Below, in pieces: positions 1 through 8,153 of a DNA stretch of 64,000 bases. The stretch's first letter is position 1. Every line of letters begins with the position of its first letter. Under the pieces are notes generated by a model, which had not been told where the DNA came from, did not search any database, and worked only from the letters and a program-made list of their open reading frames with translations. Source of the DNA: Okibacterium sp. HSC-33S16 (lineage in GTDB: Bacteria > Actinomycetota > Actinomycetes > Actinomycetales > Microbacteriaceae); the NCBI RefSeq assembly GCF_024171565.1, contig NZ_JALJZZ010000002.1:372001-436000 (forward strand), written 5' to 3'. A program made the translations under genes and the position numbers.

Positions 1-506
1 CAGGAAACGGTCGTGCCGCGCTCCACGTCGATCTCGGGCTGGTTTTTGTTCGGCACGATCAGCACCGGGCAGCTGGCGTGCGCGACGCAGGCTGAGCTGA
101 CCGAACCGATCAGCAGGCCGGTGAAACCGCCATGGCCGCGGCTGCCGAGAACGAGCATCTCGGCGTCGGCGCTATAGCGAATGAGGGTGCGCGCCGGCAC
201 TCCCTGCAGCACGGTCAGGGTGAGGTTCGCTGGGCGGTCGTCACCGAACGCCGCGGTGACAGCGTCGTCGAGCAGTTTCTCGACGTCTTTCTCGGGCGTC
301 CAGCCCGACTCCGACTGGTAGAAGTCGTACATCGAGTGTGCCTTCTGCCAGACGGCGATGGCCTCGAGCCCCGTGCCGAGAGCCTCAGACAACCGCCGCC
401 CATGGCGGAGAGCTTTCACTGAAGATTCAGATCCGTCGATGCCGACGAGAATGGCCGGAGCCGGTGACGTCTTCGATGAGACCAGGCCGGTGTGTGCGTC
501 GCTCAT
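1..506 (-). CDS. Universal stress protein (UspA family), 3' end cut by window edge
   Basis: Single UspA-type domain of about 168 visible residues. The N-terminal strand VGIDGS (residues 21-26) is followed by the ATP-binding signature around residues 121-136 (GSRGHGG...LIGSVS, the G-x2-G-x9-G-S form) and the closing strand CPVLIVP (146-152). Proteins of this class bind ATP in the cytoplasm and accumulate under stress; the client or role cannot be told from sequence. The ATG at 506 follows the SDR gene by 38 bases on the same strand, so co-transcription is possible. The stop codon lies outside the window, but the domain is essentially complete, so only a short tail is missing. Confidence 0.9.
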   Translation of the reverse strand, partial: MSDAHTGLVSSKTSPAPAILVGIDGSESSVKALRHGRRLSEALGTGLEAIAVWQKAHSMYDFYQSESGWTPEKDVEKLLDDAVTAAFGDDRPANLTLTVLQGVPARTLIRYSADAEMLVLGSRGHGGFTGLLIGSVSSACVAHASCPVLIVPNKNQPEIDVERGTTVS

Positions 507-544
507 GGTGCCAGTATGCCCGGCATCGGCTGGGGGAGGAAGCG

Positions 545-1390
545 TCAGTATCGCTGGGGAGTCGTGCTCGACACACCCACCAGTGCGGCACTCTTCTCCC
601 ACAGCTCGCGGGCGAGCGCGGTGTTGTATGCCAGCGGGCTGGCCTTGGCGAGGTGCCGTTTCACGTAGTACGCGCCGGAATACCAGTCGACCCCCGGCAT
701 TGTCTGCGCCAGCCAGACCAGGGTGTCTGCGCCTTGCTCGGGCGTGGTGAGGAGTACGCGGAAGATGCTGCGGTAGATGTGGCGCATTGCCGTTGTCGAT
801 CCGTCCGCGAAGTTGGTTGCGACGACACCGGGGTGGAAAGCCGCGGCGGAGAGCCCCTGGTCGCCGAACCGGCGGTGCAGCTCGGTGGTGAAGAGAATGT
901 TGGCGAGCTTCGCGTTTCCGTAGGCCCGGTTCTCGGAATAGCCGTGCTCCAGCTGAAGGTCGTCGATGTCAAACGCAGCGAACCGCGCATGGGCAACGCT
1001 CGAGGTGTTGATGACGCGGGCGTTGCTCTCGATCAGGCGATTCTTCAGGAGGGAGGTCAACAGGAACGGCGCGAGGTGGTTCACCTGGAACGTCGTCTCG
1101 TTGCCGTCGACGGTGAGCGTGCGGTCGCCGAAGATGCCGCCGGCGTTGTTCGCGAGAACGTCGATGCGCTCATAGCGTTCGAGGAGATGCGCGGCGAGGT
1201 CGCGAACGTCATCGAGGCGGGCGAAATCAGCGGTGACGGATGCCACGCCCAGCGCGGTCGCCACGCCCCGGGTCTTCTCCGGGGAGCGGCCCACAACAAC
1301 AACGGTGTCGCCGGCCTCGTGCAGCCGCCGTGCGGCAACCGCACCAATTCCGTCGCTGGCTCCAGTGATAACGACGGTGCGTGCGGTCAT
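545..1390 (-). CDS. Short-chain dehydrogenase/reductase (SDR)
   Basis: 281-residue classical or extended-tail SDR. It has the Rossmann motif TGASDGIG (residues 9-16), the NNAG strand (81-84), serine 130/131 and the catalytic pair Y157/K161 in YGNAK. The sequence after NAKLAN, with a VATNF loop, resembles the retinol-dehydrogenase/WW-oxidoreductase-like branch. It should be an NAD(P)-dependent oxidoreductase of the cytoplasm; the substrate is unknown. The ATG at 1390 is preceded by a GAGGGG ribosome-binding site. It is transcribed towards the USP gene and away from the NUDIX gene, leaving a 106-base divergent promoter region. Confidence 0.9.
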   Translation of the reverse strand: MTARTVVITGASDGIGAVAARRLHEAGDTVVVVGRSPEKTRGVATALGVASVTADFARLDDVRDLAAHLLERYERIDVLANNAGGIFGDRTLTVDGNETTFQVNHLAPFLLTSLLKNRLIESNARVINTSSVAHARFAAFDIDDLQLEHGYSENRAYGNAKLANILFTTELHRRFGDQGLSAAAFHPGVVATNFADGSTTAMRHIYRSIFRVLLTTPEQGADTLVWLAQTMPGVDWYSGAYYVKRHLAKASPLAYNTALARELWEKSAALVGVSSTTPQRY

Positions 1391-1496
1391 GACCCCTCAA
1401 TTCAATTGCGTGTGTCGAGTTGAAGCCTAGGCGGCTGGGCTGTCAGACTGCCCCCGTCGACACTGGTCGACGCGGCGGCTACGAGCGGAGATCCTG

Positions 1497-2189
1497 ATGA
1501 CGACACCACGCGACATTTCCGGCGCCCCCGGCGGCCGGCCCGGTGCCGACCTGCCGGATTCGCGCGGGCGCACCGGCCTGGACGGCGTCGGACGGCACCT
1601 CGACCGCAATCCCGACGTCGTGGTGACGAACGTCGAGGTCACGTCCGACGGCTGGCACGTCTTACGGCGAACCACGTTCGACTATCGCCGCGGTGACGGC
1701 CGTTGGACGACAGGGCAACAGCGCGAAACCTATGACCGCGGCAACGGCGCCACCATTCTGCTCTACGATCCCGAGCGCCGCACGGTGCTGCTGACGAAGC
1801 AGTTTCGGTTTCCGGCTTACGTCAACGACCACCCCGACGGCATGCTCATCGAAGCGGCCGCCGGGTTGCTCGACGCCGATGACCCCGACACGGCGGTCCG
1901 GCGTGAGGCGCAGGAAGAACTCGGCGTCGAGGTTGGCGAACTCAGTCACCTGTTCGACCTGTACATGAGCCCGGGATCGGTGACCGAGCGGGTGCACTTC
2001 TACGCGGCGGTGTATTCAGAGTTGGACCTGCGCGGCGCCGGCGGTGGCCTCGAAGACGACGGTGAAGACATCGAGGTGCTGTCTGTGCCCTTCGCGGAGG
2101 CGCTCGAGATGGTCGACGATGGCCGGATCGTCGACGGGAAGACGGTCATCCTGCTGCAGTGGGCGGCGCTGAAGGGCATGCTCACTTGA
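1497..2189 (+). CDS. NUDIX hydrolase, GDP-mannose/ADP-ribose pyrophosphatase-like
   Basis: 230 residues with a Nudix box at about residues 122-144 (GLLDADDP...REAQEELGV). The metal-binding REAQEE core is intact. Length and the AAGLLD...DP arrangement match the GDP-mannose pyrophosphatase NudK / ADP-sugar pyrophosphatase branch rather than short MutT proteins. The first 40 residues are Gly/Pro/Arg-rich and probably disordered. Family members split nucleoside-diphosphate sugars to a sugar phosphate and NMP using Mg2+. Exact substrate is inference. The ATG at 1497 follows a GGAG stretch. The EEP-family gene starts 70 bases downstream. Confidence 0.87.
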   Translation: MTTPRDISGAPGGRPGADLPDSRGRTGLDGVGRHLDRNPDVVVTNVEVTSDGWHVLRRTTFDYRRGDGRWTTGQQRETYDRGNGATILLYDPERRTVLLTKQFRFPAYVNDHPDGMLIEAAAGLLDADDPDTAVRREAQEELGVEVGELSHLFDLYMSPGSVTERVHFYAAVYSELDLRGAGGGLEDDGEDIEVLSVPFAEALEMVDDGRIVDGKTVILLQWAALKGMLT

Positions 2190-2259
2190 CAACGGTGAAC
2201 CGGCCCTGGCCGCAGCGCAACCCGTGGCGGCTCGGATGCGGCGGGGATAGCCTGACCAC

Positions 2260-3108
2260 ATGACCCCGAGCGACATTTCTGCCGCCGACCCCGCCCTGAT
2301 CGGTCCGATCGAGCCCGACCGGCTGCACGTCATGAGTTGGAACATCCGTCGCCCGATCCCGCACCTCGGCCGCCGCCACCCTGACCGGTGGGAAGACCGT
2401 CGGTGGTTGCTTATGCGGTTGCTCGCGAGTGAGCAGCCGTCGGTGATGGGATTGCAGGAGGTCATGCCCGAGCAGCTGCACGTGCTCGCAGCGGCCCTCG
2501 GCCCGTCGTGGCAGTGGATCGGCTACGGGCGCAACGCCGACCACGGCGGTGAACACTGCCCTATCTTCTTCGACACGGGACGACTGCGGCTGGAATCGTG
2601 GAAACAGGTTGCACTCTCGGAGACGCCCGGAGTGCCGGGATCCCGGTCGTGGGGAAATATGGTTCCACGCGTTGCCGTTGTGGCACGGTTCACCGACCTC
2701 AGCACGGGCGCGTCGCTGCAGATTGTCAACGTGCACTTTGACCACCTGTCCCGCAAATCGCGTTACCGATCGGCTCGGCTCGTGAGCGACCTCGCGTCCT
2801 CGGCGACCGGTGCGGTGGTCGTCATGGGTGATATGAACACGACCCCTCGATCGGCGCCGTACCGCTACCTCACGAACGAGGGCGGGCTCCGCGATAGCTG
2901 GGTGATCGCCCGGTCGCGGCTCACCGAGTCCTGGGGCACGTACTCTGGATACCGTCCGCCCAAGCACGGAGGCAAGCGGATCGACTGGATCCTCGTCAAC
3001 GACTCAATCGACGTGGAGCTTGCGGCGATCAACATTGCCCGGTTCGGCGGTGCAGCGGCATCCGATCATGAACCCGTGCAGGCTGTCCTGCACATCACGA
3101 AGGAGTAA
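2260..3108 (+). CDS. Endonuclease/exonuclease/phosphatase (EEP) family protein
   Basis: 282 residues with the four EEP landmarks in order: MSWNIR near residue 25 (metal Asn), LQEV near 65 (metal Glu), GDMNTTP near 190 (catalytic Asp-Asn) and SDHEPV near 268 (catalytic Asp-His). This DNase I/AP-endonuclease/sphingomyelinase fold hydrolyses phosphodiesters with Mg2+. No signal peptide is visible, so it is probably cytoplasmic; the substrate (nucleic acid, phospholipid or inositol phosphate) cannot be chosen from sequence. Its end contains the AAGGAG ribosome site of the next gene, 6 bases downstream, so the pair is probably co-translated. Confidence 0.88.
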   Translation: MTPSDISAADPALIGPIEPDRLHVMSWNIRRPIPHLGRRHPDRWEDRRWLLMRLLASEQPSVMGLQEVMPEQLHVLAAALGPSWQWIGYGRNADHGGEHCPIFFDTGRLRLESWKQVALSETPGVPGSRSWGNMVPRVAVVARFTDLSTGASLQIVNVHFDHLSRKSRYRSARLVSDLASSATGAVVVMGDMNTTPRSAPYRYLTNEGGLRDSWVIARSRLTESWGTYSGYRPPKHGGKRIDWILVNDSIDVELAAINIARFGGAAASDHEPVQAVLHITKE

Positions 3109-3114
3109 CCGAGA

Positions 3115-3723
3115 GTGACGACGTCCACGACCGGCCACCACTGGCTGGTCGCCAATTTCCTGCGCCCGGCCACAACGGCTGGCCAATGGTTCGCCGACGT
3201 CGTTCGCCTGCTCGGGCTCGCCAGCCTGGTGGTTGTCGCCATCGGCTGGGGATTCGTCGAGATGGCGGTGTTCGCCCTCGCCTTGCTTGGCGTGGTTCTG
3301 CCCCGGTTCCTCGGAGCGGGCGCCGTGCTCGACGCCGCCTTCGGGCTCGCCGTCCTGATCGCGGCGTGGAGCGCCGTCGTCGACCTCTACAACATCGTCT
3401 CGTGGTGGGACATCGTCGTCCATTTCGTGCTCAACGGACTCGTCGCCGCCGTGGCCTGGCTGCTCTGCCTGCGGCTCGGCGTGGCCTTCCCCGGTGCCGG
3501 GAAACGGCGCAGGTTTGCGCTCACCGTGGTGTTCACCACCGCGTTCGGGCTCGCCACCGGTGCGCTGTGGGAAATCGGGGAGTGGCTCGGCCACACCTAC
3601 ATCGACGACACCATCTACGTGGCATACAACGACACCATCGGTGACATTGCCGCCGGCGGTGCCGGTTCGGTTCTCGCCGGCTGTGTCATGTCGCCGCTCG
3701 TGGGGGCAGTTCGACGCGCCTGA
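3115..3723 (+). CDS. Integral membrane protein, YjdF/DUF2238-like
   Basis: 202 residues with four to five hydrophobic helices. The conserved polar pattern D-x3-H (WWDIVVHF, about residues 98-105), A-LWEIGEW (about 155) and a late D-T-x2-D-x2-A glycine-rich segment resembles the YjdF/DUF2238 family of bacterial membrane proteins, whose function is unknown. GTG start at 3115, placed by the AAGGAG site that overlaps the stop of the preceding EEP gene; only 6 bases separate them. The family assignment rests on motif spacing only. Confidence 0.7.
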   Translation: MTTSTTGHHWLVANFLRPATTAGQWFADVVRLLGLASLVVVAIGWGFVEMAVFALALLGVVLPRFLGAGAVLDAAFGLAVLIAAWSAVVDLYNIVSWWDIVVHFVLNGLVAAVAWLLCLRLGVAFPGAGKRRRFALTVVFTTAFGLATGALWEIGEWLGHTYIDDTIYVAYNDTIGDIAAGGAGSVLAGCVMSPLVGAVRRA

Positions 3724-3931
3724 TGGCATCCGTTCGACAAAGAATGCGCAGCCTGCAACCCGGCTGACCTCTTGACGCCCCGCGGTGCTGGGAGAAGGAT
3801 GGGCGCGAACTTCCCCGTTCCGCGGGGTCACTGACCTGCAGCGAGTGCCGAAAACGTGAACTCCGTTCCCCCTCCCCGCCGCGGTTGAGAAGCCGACCGG
3901 CTCCTCAGGTGCACAACCAGAGGGAAGAACA

Positions 3932-4948
3932 ATGACAATTCACCATCGGCTGCTCAGCGCAGCCGCCGTACTGGCACTCGCCGTGCCAACGGTCATGGTC
4001 GCCTCGTCGGCCAGCGCAACCCCCGCCCCCACCCCGAGCGAAACCCGGGTGCTGGCGTCGGGACTCGAGGGAACGAGCGGCGGAGCCATCGGCCCCGACG
4101 GTGCGCTTTACGTGACCGAGGGCGCCATTGGCGTCGTCACCAGGATCGATCCGCTCACCGGCGCGCAATCGACGTTCGCGAGTGGGCTTCCGCCCGCGAT
4201 CATCGACATCGGCGGGGCCATCGACATCGCCTTCCACGGCCGGACCGCCTACGTGCTCGTCTCCAATGTCGGGGCCGACTTCGAAGGAACAAATACCGAC
4301 GGCATCTACCGGGTTGACGGCCCGTCGAGTTTCACGGTGATCGCCGACATCGGCACCTGGTCACGTGAACACCCGCCGACCACGGCCTTTGACCTGCCAT
4401 CGGGTGTGCAGTTCGCGCTGCAAAGCGTGCCTGGCGGATTTCTCGTGTCAGACGGTCATCACAACCGGGTGCTTGGCGTTTCACTGTCGGGCCGTATCCT
4501 GCAGCTGAAGCAGTTCGACAACATCGTGCCGACGGGTCTCGAGCTATCGGGGACAACGGTATACATGGCTGAGGCCGGGCCGATTCCGCACAACCCGGCC
4601 GACGGTAAAGTGATCGCCCTCGGGCTCCGCAATCCCAGGATCCACACCGTCGCGTCGGGCTTCAGCCTGCTCACCGACGTTGAGGTCGGACCGTGTCGCG
4701 GCGTCTACGCGCTCTCACAGGGTGACTCGCCGGGCACCGTGCCCGCCGGCTCCCCCGCGTTGCGGGACAGCGGCGAACTCCTGCTCGCGCAGAAAGACGG
4801 CAGCTTCGCTGTTGTCGCCGGCGGGCTCGACCTGCCCACCTCGGTCGACTTTGTGGGCAACACCGCTTACGTCGTGGCTGGCGCGGGTGAGGTCCTGGTG
4901 ATCAGCAACGTCTCGCCCGCGTGGACGAGTGGCGGCTGTCGTCGGTAA
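3932..4948 (+). CDS. Secreted ScyD/ScyE-type beta-propeller protein
   Basis: 338 residues. An N-terminal Sec signal peptide is clear (basic HHR, hydrophobic LLSAAAVLALAVPTVMVA, cleavage near SASA-TP at about residue 27). The mature part is built of repeated Gly/Asp-rich strands such as SGGAIGPDGALYVTEG and VARIDP-like turns, the pattern of the ScyD/ScyE family of NHL/SMP30-like propellers. Those proteins are named after a scytonemin cluster but are widespread in actinobacteria without a proven reaction. Expected location is the cell exterior or wall. A strong hairpin terminator follows at 4959-4995. AGAGGGAAG lies just upstream of the ATG. Confidence 0.85.
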   Translation: MTIHHRLLSAAAVLALAVPTVMVASSASATPAPTPSETRVLASGLEGTSGGAIGPDGALYVTEGAIGVVTRIDPLTGAQSTFASGLPPAIIDIGGAIDIAFHGRTAYVLVSNVGADFEGTNTDGIYRVDGPSSFTVIADIGTWSREHPPTTAFDLPSGVQFALQSVPGGFLVSDGHHNRVLGVSLSGRILQLKQFDNIVPTGLELSGTTVYMAEAGPIPHNPADGKVIALGLRNPRIHTVASGFSLLTDVEVGPCRGVYALSQGDSPGTVPAGSPALRDSGELLLAQKDGSFAVVAGGLDLPTSVDFVGNTAYVVAGAGEVLVISNVSPAWTSGGCRR

Positions 4949-4958
4949 CGAAAAATCT

Positions 4959-4995
4959 GGAGAGACGGATGCCGCCGACCGGCATCCGTCTCTCC
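4959..4995 (+). terminator. Rho-independent-type hairpin after the ScyD/E gene
   Basis: A perfect 15-bp inverted repeat (arms 4959-4973 and 4981-4995, 7-base loop) starts 11 bases after the stop codon. The arms contain the CGGATGCC/GGCATCCG octamer that recurs across the window. No long T-run follows, as is common in actinobacteria. Confidence 0.8.
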
Positions 4996-5051
4996 TCGCG
5001 TCGGGGCGTCGAAAGCGTGCGCTCCCCGAACGTTCGCGAGAGAATGAGAGG

Positions 5052-5657
5052 GTGCCCCTTTTTCGACGTCGCCGCCCCCGAGTGAACGTCGGCAGATACA
5101 AGCCGCTGCCCCCGGAGCCCATCGCTCCCATCGACCGTGTGGTCGAGGAAGGCGTGATGATCACCGCGTCGTCCGTGCGGATGGCCATTAAGAACAAGGT
5201 CATTGTCGGTGCCCTGCGCGACGACCTGCGATTCGACGCCGACGCGCTCGGGGAGGCTGCTCGCGACGAGTTTCTCGCGCTCGCCGACGAGAACACCGCC
5301 ACCGCGAAGCGGCTCGAGCGGCTCGGGCACTGGGCCTACTCGACCGGTGACGCCGACTTCGGCGACCCGTTCGTTGACGAAGACGAGATCGATGAAGAAC
5401 ACCGGCGGCGGCCGCAGGTGCACCGCGAGCTCGCGGCAGCGTTGAGGGCCGAGGCGGAGAATCCCGACAGCATTCGTGCGATCGTCGAGCAGGCGCGTGA
5501 TGACGCGTGGGAAGAGATCGGGCGCGAGCTCCGGTCGAAGCTGCGGAACACCGGTTACAGTCGCGAGAACGACCCGAAGTACGAGAAGATGCGGGCGAAG
5601 CGCATCAAGGAGTTCGTCAAGACCGACCTGGCGAGCCTCCGGGTCACCGACGACTAA
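5052..5657 (+). CDS. Conserved hypothetical protein, charged and helical
   Basis: 201 residues starting at GTG 5052 (LFRRRRPRVNVG...). A longer reading from 4929 is possible but would run through the terminator hairpin and overlap the previous gene, while 5052 has a GAGAG site just upstream. After a basic N-terminus comes a helical, strongly charged body rich in Asp/Glu/Arg/Ala (residues 35-190) with no transmembrane segment and no motif I recognise. I have seen similar actinobacterial proteins without assigned function. It stands alone between a terminator and a convergent gene. Confidence 0.72.
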   Translation: MPLFRRRRPRVNVGRYKPLPPEPIAPIDRVVEEGVMITASSVRMAIKNKVIVGALRDDLRFDADALGEAARDEFLALADENTATAKRLERLGHWAYSTGDADFGDPFVDEDEIDEEHRRRPQVHRELAAALRAEAENPDSIRAIVEQARDDAWEEIGRELRSKLRNTGYSRENDPKYEKMRAKRIKEFVKTDLASLRVTDD

Positions 5658-5874
5658 GCCGGAGCACTGCCGTCAGCGGCACTGGTCCGGCGGTGAACCA
5701 GACGATTGCTGCGACGACGGGGCAGAACACCACCGCTGCGATCCAGAGCACTCGACCTGTCAATCCCAGCTCGGGCGTCCGCAGAATCCGACGGGCCGCG
5801 TAGGCCAGCGCCGCGAGGTACAGAATCGCAGCTGTGCTCGTGGCAGCCACCGCGAGCGTGACATCGGCAGTCAT
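5644..5874 (-). CDS. Small membrane protein with PLDc_N-like domain
   Basis: 76 residues with two hydrophobic helices (LAVAATSTAAILYLAALAYA and VLWIAAVVFCPVVAAIVWF) separated by a short basic loop. This is the arrangement of the PLDc_N (phospholipase D nuclease N-terminal) membrane domain found as a free-standing small protein in actinobacteria. The ATG at 5874 has an AAGGGG site 7 bases upstream; a GTG 9 codons earlier is the alternative. Its 3' end overlaps the convergent gene's end by 14 bases. Function unknown. Confidence 0.65.
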   Translation of the reverse strand: MTADVTLAVAATSTAAILYLAALAYAARRILRTPELGLTGRVLWIAAVVFCPVVAAIVWFTAGPVPLTAVLRLSRR

Positions 5875-5925
5875 GGCAGCCCCTTCGTCGAGTGTCTTCA
5901 CCGTAGGGTGCCCGTGGTGTGGCGG

Positions 5926-6357
5926 TCAAGGAGATATGTCATCGGGGGCGACTTCGATGACCTGCCCGCTGGCATCCGTCACATATCGACCTTTCGACAG
6001 ATCGAGAAGGACGAGGCGATTGCCGAACGGGTCCGCCGCGACCGCCGCGCGGCCGACGGGGATATCCACTGGTTCAGCGACAACGGTTCCGCCGGCAGCA
6101 ACAATGTCGGCAAGTGCGTCGGTGACGGATGCCACGAGCCAGTTCACGTCCGCTGCCAGGGTGGTACTGACGACGAGTTCGGTGTCGCTTCCGGGAAGCG
6201 CTACTCCGGCCTGACCGACAGCATCGTTGCGCCAGAGCAGTTTCTGGTGCAGGCGGTCGCAGTAAAACTGAAGGCCTTGATCGAGGTCGGGCACCGGGAC
6301 GGTGATCGCGTCAACGGAACGCAGAACCGAGTCGTGCGCACTCGGCTTCTCGTCCAT
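5926..6357 (-). CDS. VOC-family (glyoxalase-like) protein
   Basis: 143 residues with a vicinal-oxygen-chelate fold: VDAITVPVPDLDQGLQFYCD at the N-terminus, then AGGTVVAEP, AAVAADPFGNRLVLLDL and a final EVAP strand. The family covers glyoxalases, ring-cleaving dioxygenases and antibiotic-binding proteins; the metal-binding set cannot be fixed here. The ATG at 6357 lies 7 bases after the amidotransferase stop. It is therefore the last gene of the M20-ligase-amidotransferase operon and may process a related metabolite, though that is inference. Confidence 0.8.
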   Translation of the reverse strand: MDEKPSAHDSVLRSVDAITVPVPDLDQGLQFYCDRLHQKLLWRNDAVGQAGVALPGSDTELVVSTTLAADVNWLVASVTDALADIVAAGGTVVAEPVDIPVGRAAVAADPFGNRLVLLDLSKGRYVTDASGQVIEVAPDDISP

Positions 6358-6364
6358 TGCCCGC

Positions 6365-8149
6365 CTACTTCCCGACGTCGTTGTTTTGGAGCCACATCTC
6401 CAGAACCGCGAGCGACCACAGGGTGTTGGTTCCCGTCGGGGTGAGCGAGCCGTTCGGGTCATCGAGCAATGCATCGACGCGATCGGACCGGAACACACCG
6501 CGGTCGCGCGCCTCGGGCGCCAACATCACCTCGCGCACCATATCGAGCACCTCTCCGTCCAAATGACAGAGTTGCGGCACCGGGAAGTACCCCTTCGGCC
6601 GGTCGACCACCTCGCGCGGGAGGATCTCGCGCCCGAGCGCCTTGAGCGGGCCCTTGCCCTCGTCGCGAAGCTTCAGCTCCGGAGGGCATTGCGCGGCCAG
6701 GCTGACGAGGTCCTGGTCGAGGAACGGCACTCGCGCTTCCAGCCCAAACGCCATCGTCATACTGTCGACCCGTTTAACCGGGTCGTCGATCATGAGGGAG
6801 TGGGTATCCAACCGCAGCAGCGCATCAAGCGTGGAGTCGGCGCCCTCAGCACCCAGGTTTCGTTCGAGGGCTTCACGACTCACATCGGTGCTCGGTGCCA
6901 GTGCGGGATCGAGTAAATCGAGGACATCCTGGTGCCTGCGGTCAACGAACGACTCGGTGAACGCGTCGACGGCACTGGTGCGCGGCACCGACGCAGCCGC
7001 CCGATGGTAGTCGTAGCCGGCAAACACTTCGTCCGCGCCCTGACCCGACTGCACCACTTTCACGTGTTGCGACACCGCCTCGGAGAGGAGATAAAACGCC
7101 GTGACATCGTGGGATGCCATGGGCTCTGTCATCGCAGCGACCGCGCGTCTCACCGCCGGAGCCAGTTCGGCATTGTCGATGTGCAGTCGGTGATGATCGG
7201 TACCGAACTGTTTGGCAACGATGTCGGAGAACTCGAACTCGTCACCCGACTGGCCGCCCGCGTCGTCGAAGCCGATGCTGAACGTCTTCACATGGCTCTG
7301 GCCCGCCTCGGCGAGAAGACCAACAAGGAGACTCGAGTCCAGGCCTCCGGAGAGGAGTACTCCAACCGGAACGTCCGCAACGAGACGTCGCTCGACGGCG
7401 GTTCGCAGTGACTCATGGATGGCATCCATCCAGTCATCCTCCGACCACGTCGAGCGCTCCGCGTCGCGGCTATATTGCGCTGTCCAAAAGATCCGGTCGC
7501 GCTCGGTGCCATCACTCTCGATGATCCGCACCGTCGCTGCGGGCAGCTTTTCGACGCCCTGGAGAATCGTTCGGGGCGCGGGAACAATGGAGTGCCAACT
7601 GAGGTAGTGGTGCAGGGCCACCGGATCGAGCGAGGTGTCGACCGCTCCGCCGGCGAGGAGCGCGGGCACTGTCGAGGCGAACCGGAGTCGCTTCGACTGT
7701 CGCGAGAGGTACAGCGGTTTGATGCCGAGTCGATCACGGGCGAGGATCACGCGATTTCGGCGCTGGTCATACAGAGCAATGGCGAACATGCCCACCAGGT
7801 GATCGACGAAGTGCTCGCCCCAGTGTGCATATGCCTTGATTATCACTTCCGTGTCGCTCGTCGACGAGAACCGGTAGTGGCTTCGAAGCTCCTCCCTGAG
7901 CTGATTGTGGTTGTAGATGCAGCCGTTGAAGGAGATCGTGAGGCCCAGCTCCTCATCGACCATGGGTTGCGCGCCCGCCTCCGAAAGATCAATGACGCTG
8001 AGCCGTCGGTGGGCCAGACATACCCAGTCCTTGCACCAGAGACCTGCGCCGTCCGGTCCGCGGGCAGCCATTGAGTCAGCCATCCGAAAGACAGCCTCGC
8101 GGTCAGGGGCGGTTGTCGTAAATACGAGATCACCAGCTATGCCACACAT
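6365..8149 (-). CDS. Glutamine-hydrolysing amidotransferase, NAGGN (AsnB/AsnO) type
   Basis: 594 residues. An N-terminal Ntn glutaminase domain begins MCGIAG; Cys2 becomes the nucleophile after Met removal, so the start at 8149 is favoured over one 18 bases upstream. Glutaminase motifs HRRLSVIDLS, NGCIYN and SDTEVII follow. The synthetase half has the PP-loop SGGLDSS (267-273) and SGQGADEVFAGY. The EPMASHD-FYLL segment and the LEMWLQ ending look like the amidotransferase of the N-acetylglutaminylglutamine-amide osmolyte cluster rather than plain asparagine synthetase. Start lies 4 bases after the ligase gene, implying translational coupling. Likely product: a carboxamide made on a small peptide. 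The plain asparagine synthetase role is the alternative. Confidence 0.85.
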   Translation of the reverse strand: MCGIAGDLVFTTTAPDREAVFRMADSMAARGPDGAGLWCKDWVCLAHRRLSVIDLSEAGAQPMVDEELGLTISFNGCIYNHNQLREELRSHYRFSSTSDTEVIIKAYAHWGEHFVDHLVGMFAIALYDQRRNRVILARDRLGIKPLYLSRQSKRLRFASTVPALLAGGAVDTSLDPVALHHYLSWHSIVPAPRTILQGVEKLPAATVRIIESDGTERDRIFWTAQYSRDAERSTWSEDDWMDAIHESLRTAVERRLVADVPVGVLLSGGLDSSLLVGLLAEAGQSHVKTFSIGFDDAGGQSGDEFEFSDIVAKQFGTDHHRLHIDNAELAPAVRRAVAAMTEPMASHDVTAFYLLSEAVSQHVKVVQSGQGADEVFAGYDYHRAAASVPRTSAVDAFTESFVDRRHQDVLDLLDPALAPSTDVSREALERNLGAEGADSTLDALLRLDTHSLMIDDPVKRVDSMTMAFGLEARVPFLDQDLVSLAAQCPPELKLRDEGKGPLKALGREILPREVVDRPKGYFPVPQLCHLDGEVLDMVREVMLAPEARDRGVFRSDRVDALLDDPNGSLTPTGTNTLWSLAVLEMWLQNNDVGK

Positions 8150-8153
8150 ATGT

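Noticed and set aside
4929-5051. N-terminal extension of the hypothetical protein at 5052-5657
   Set aside because: It would overlap the ScyD/E gene's end and contain a perfect 15-bp terminator hairpin.
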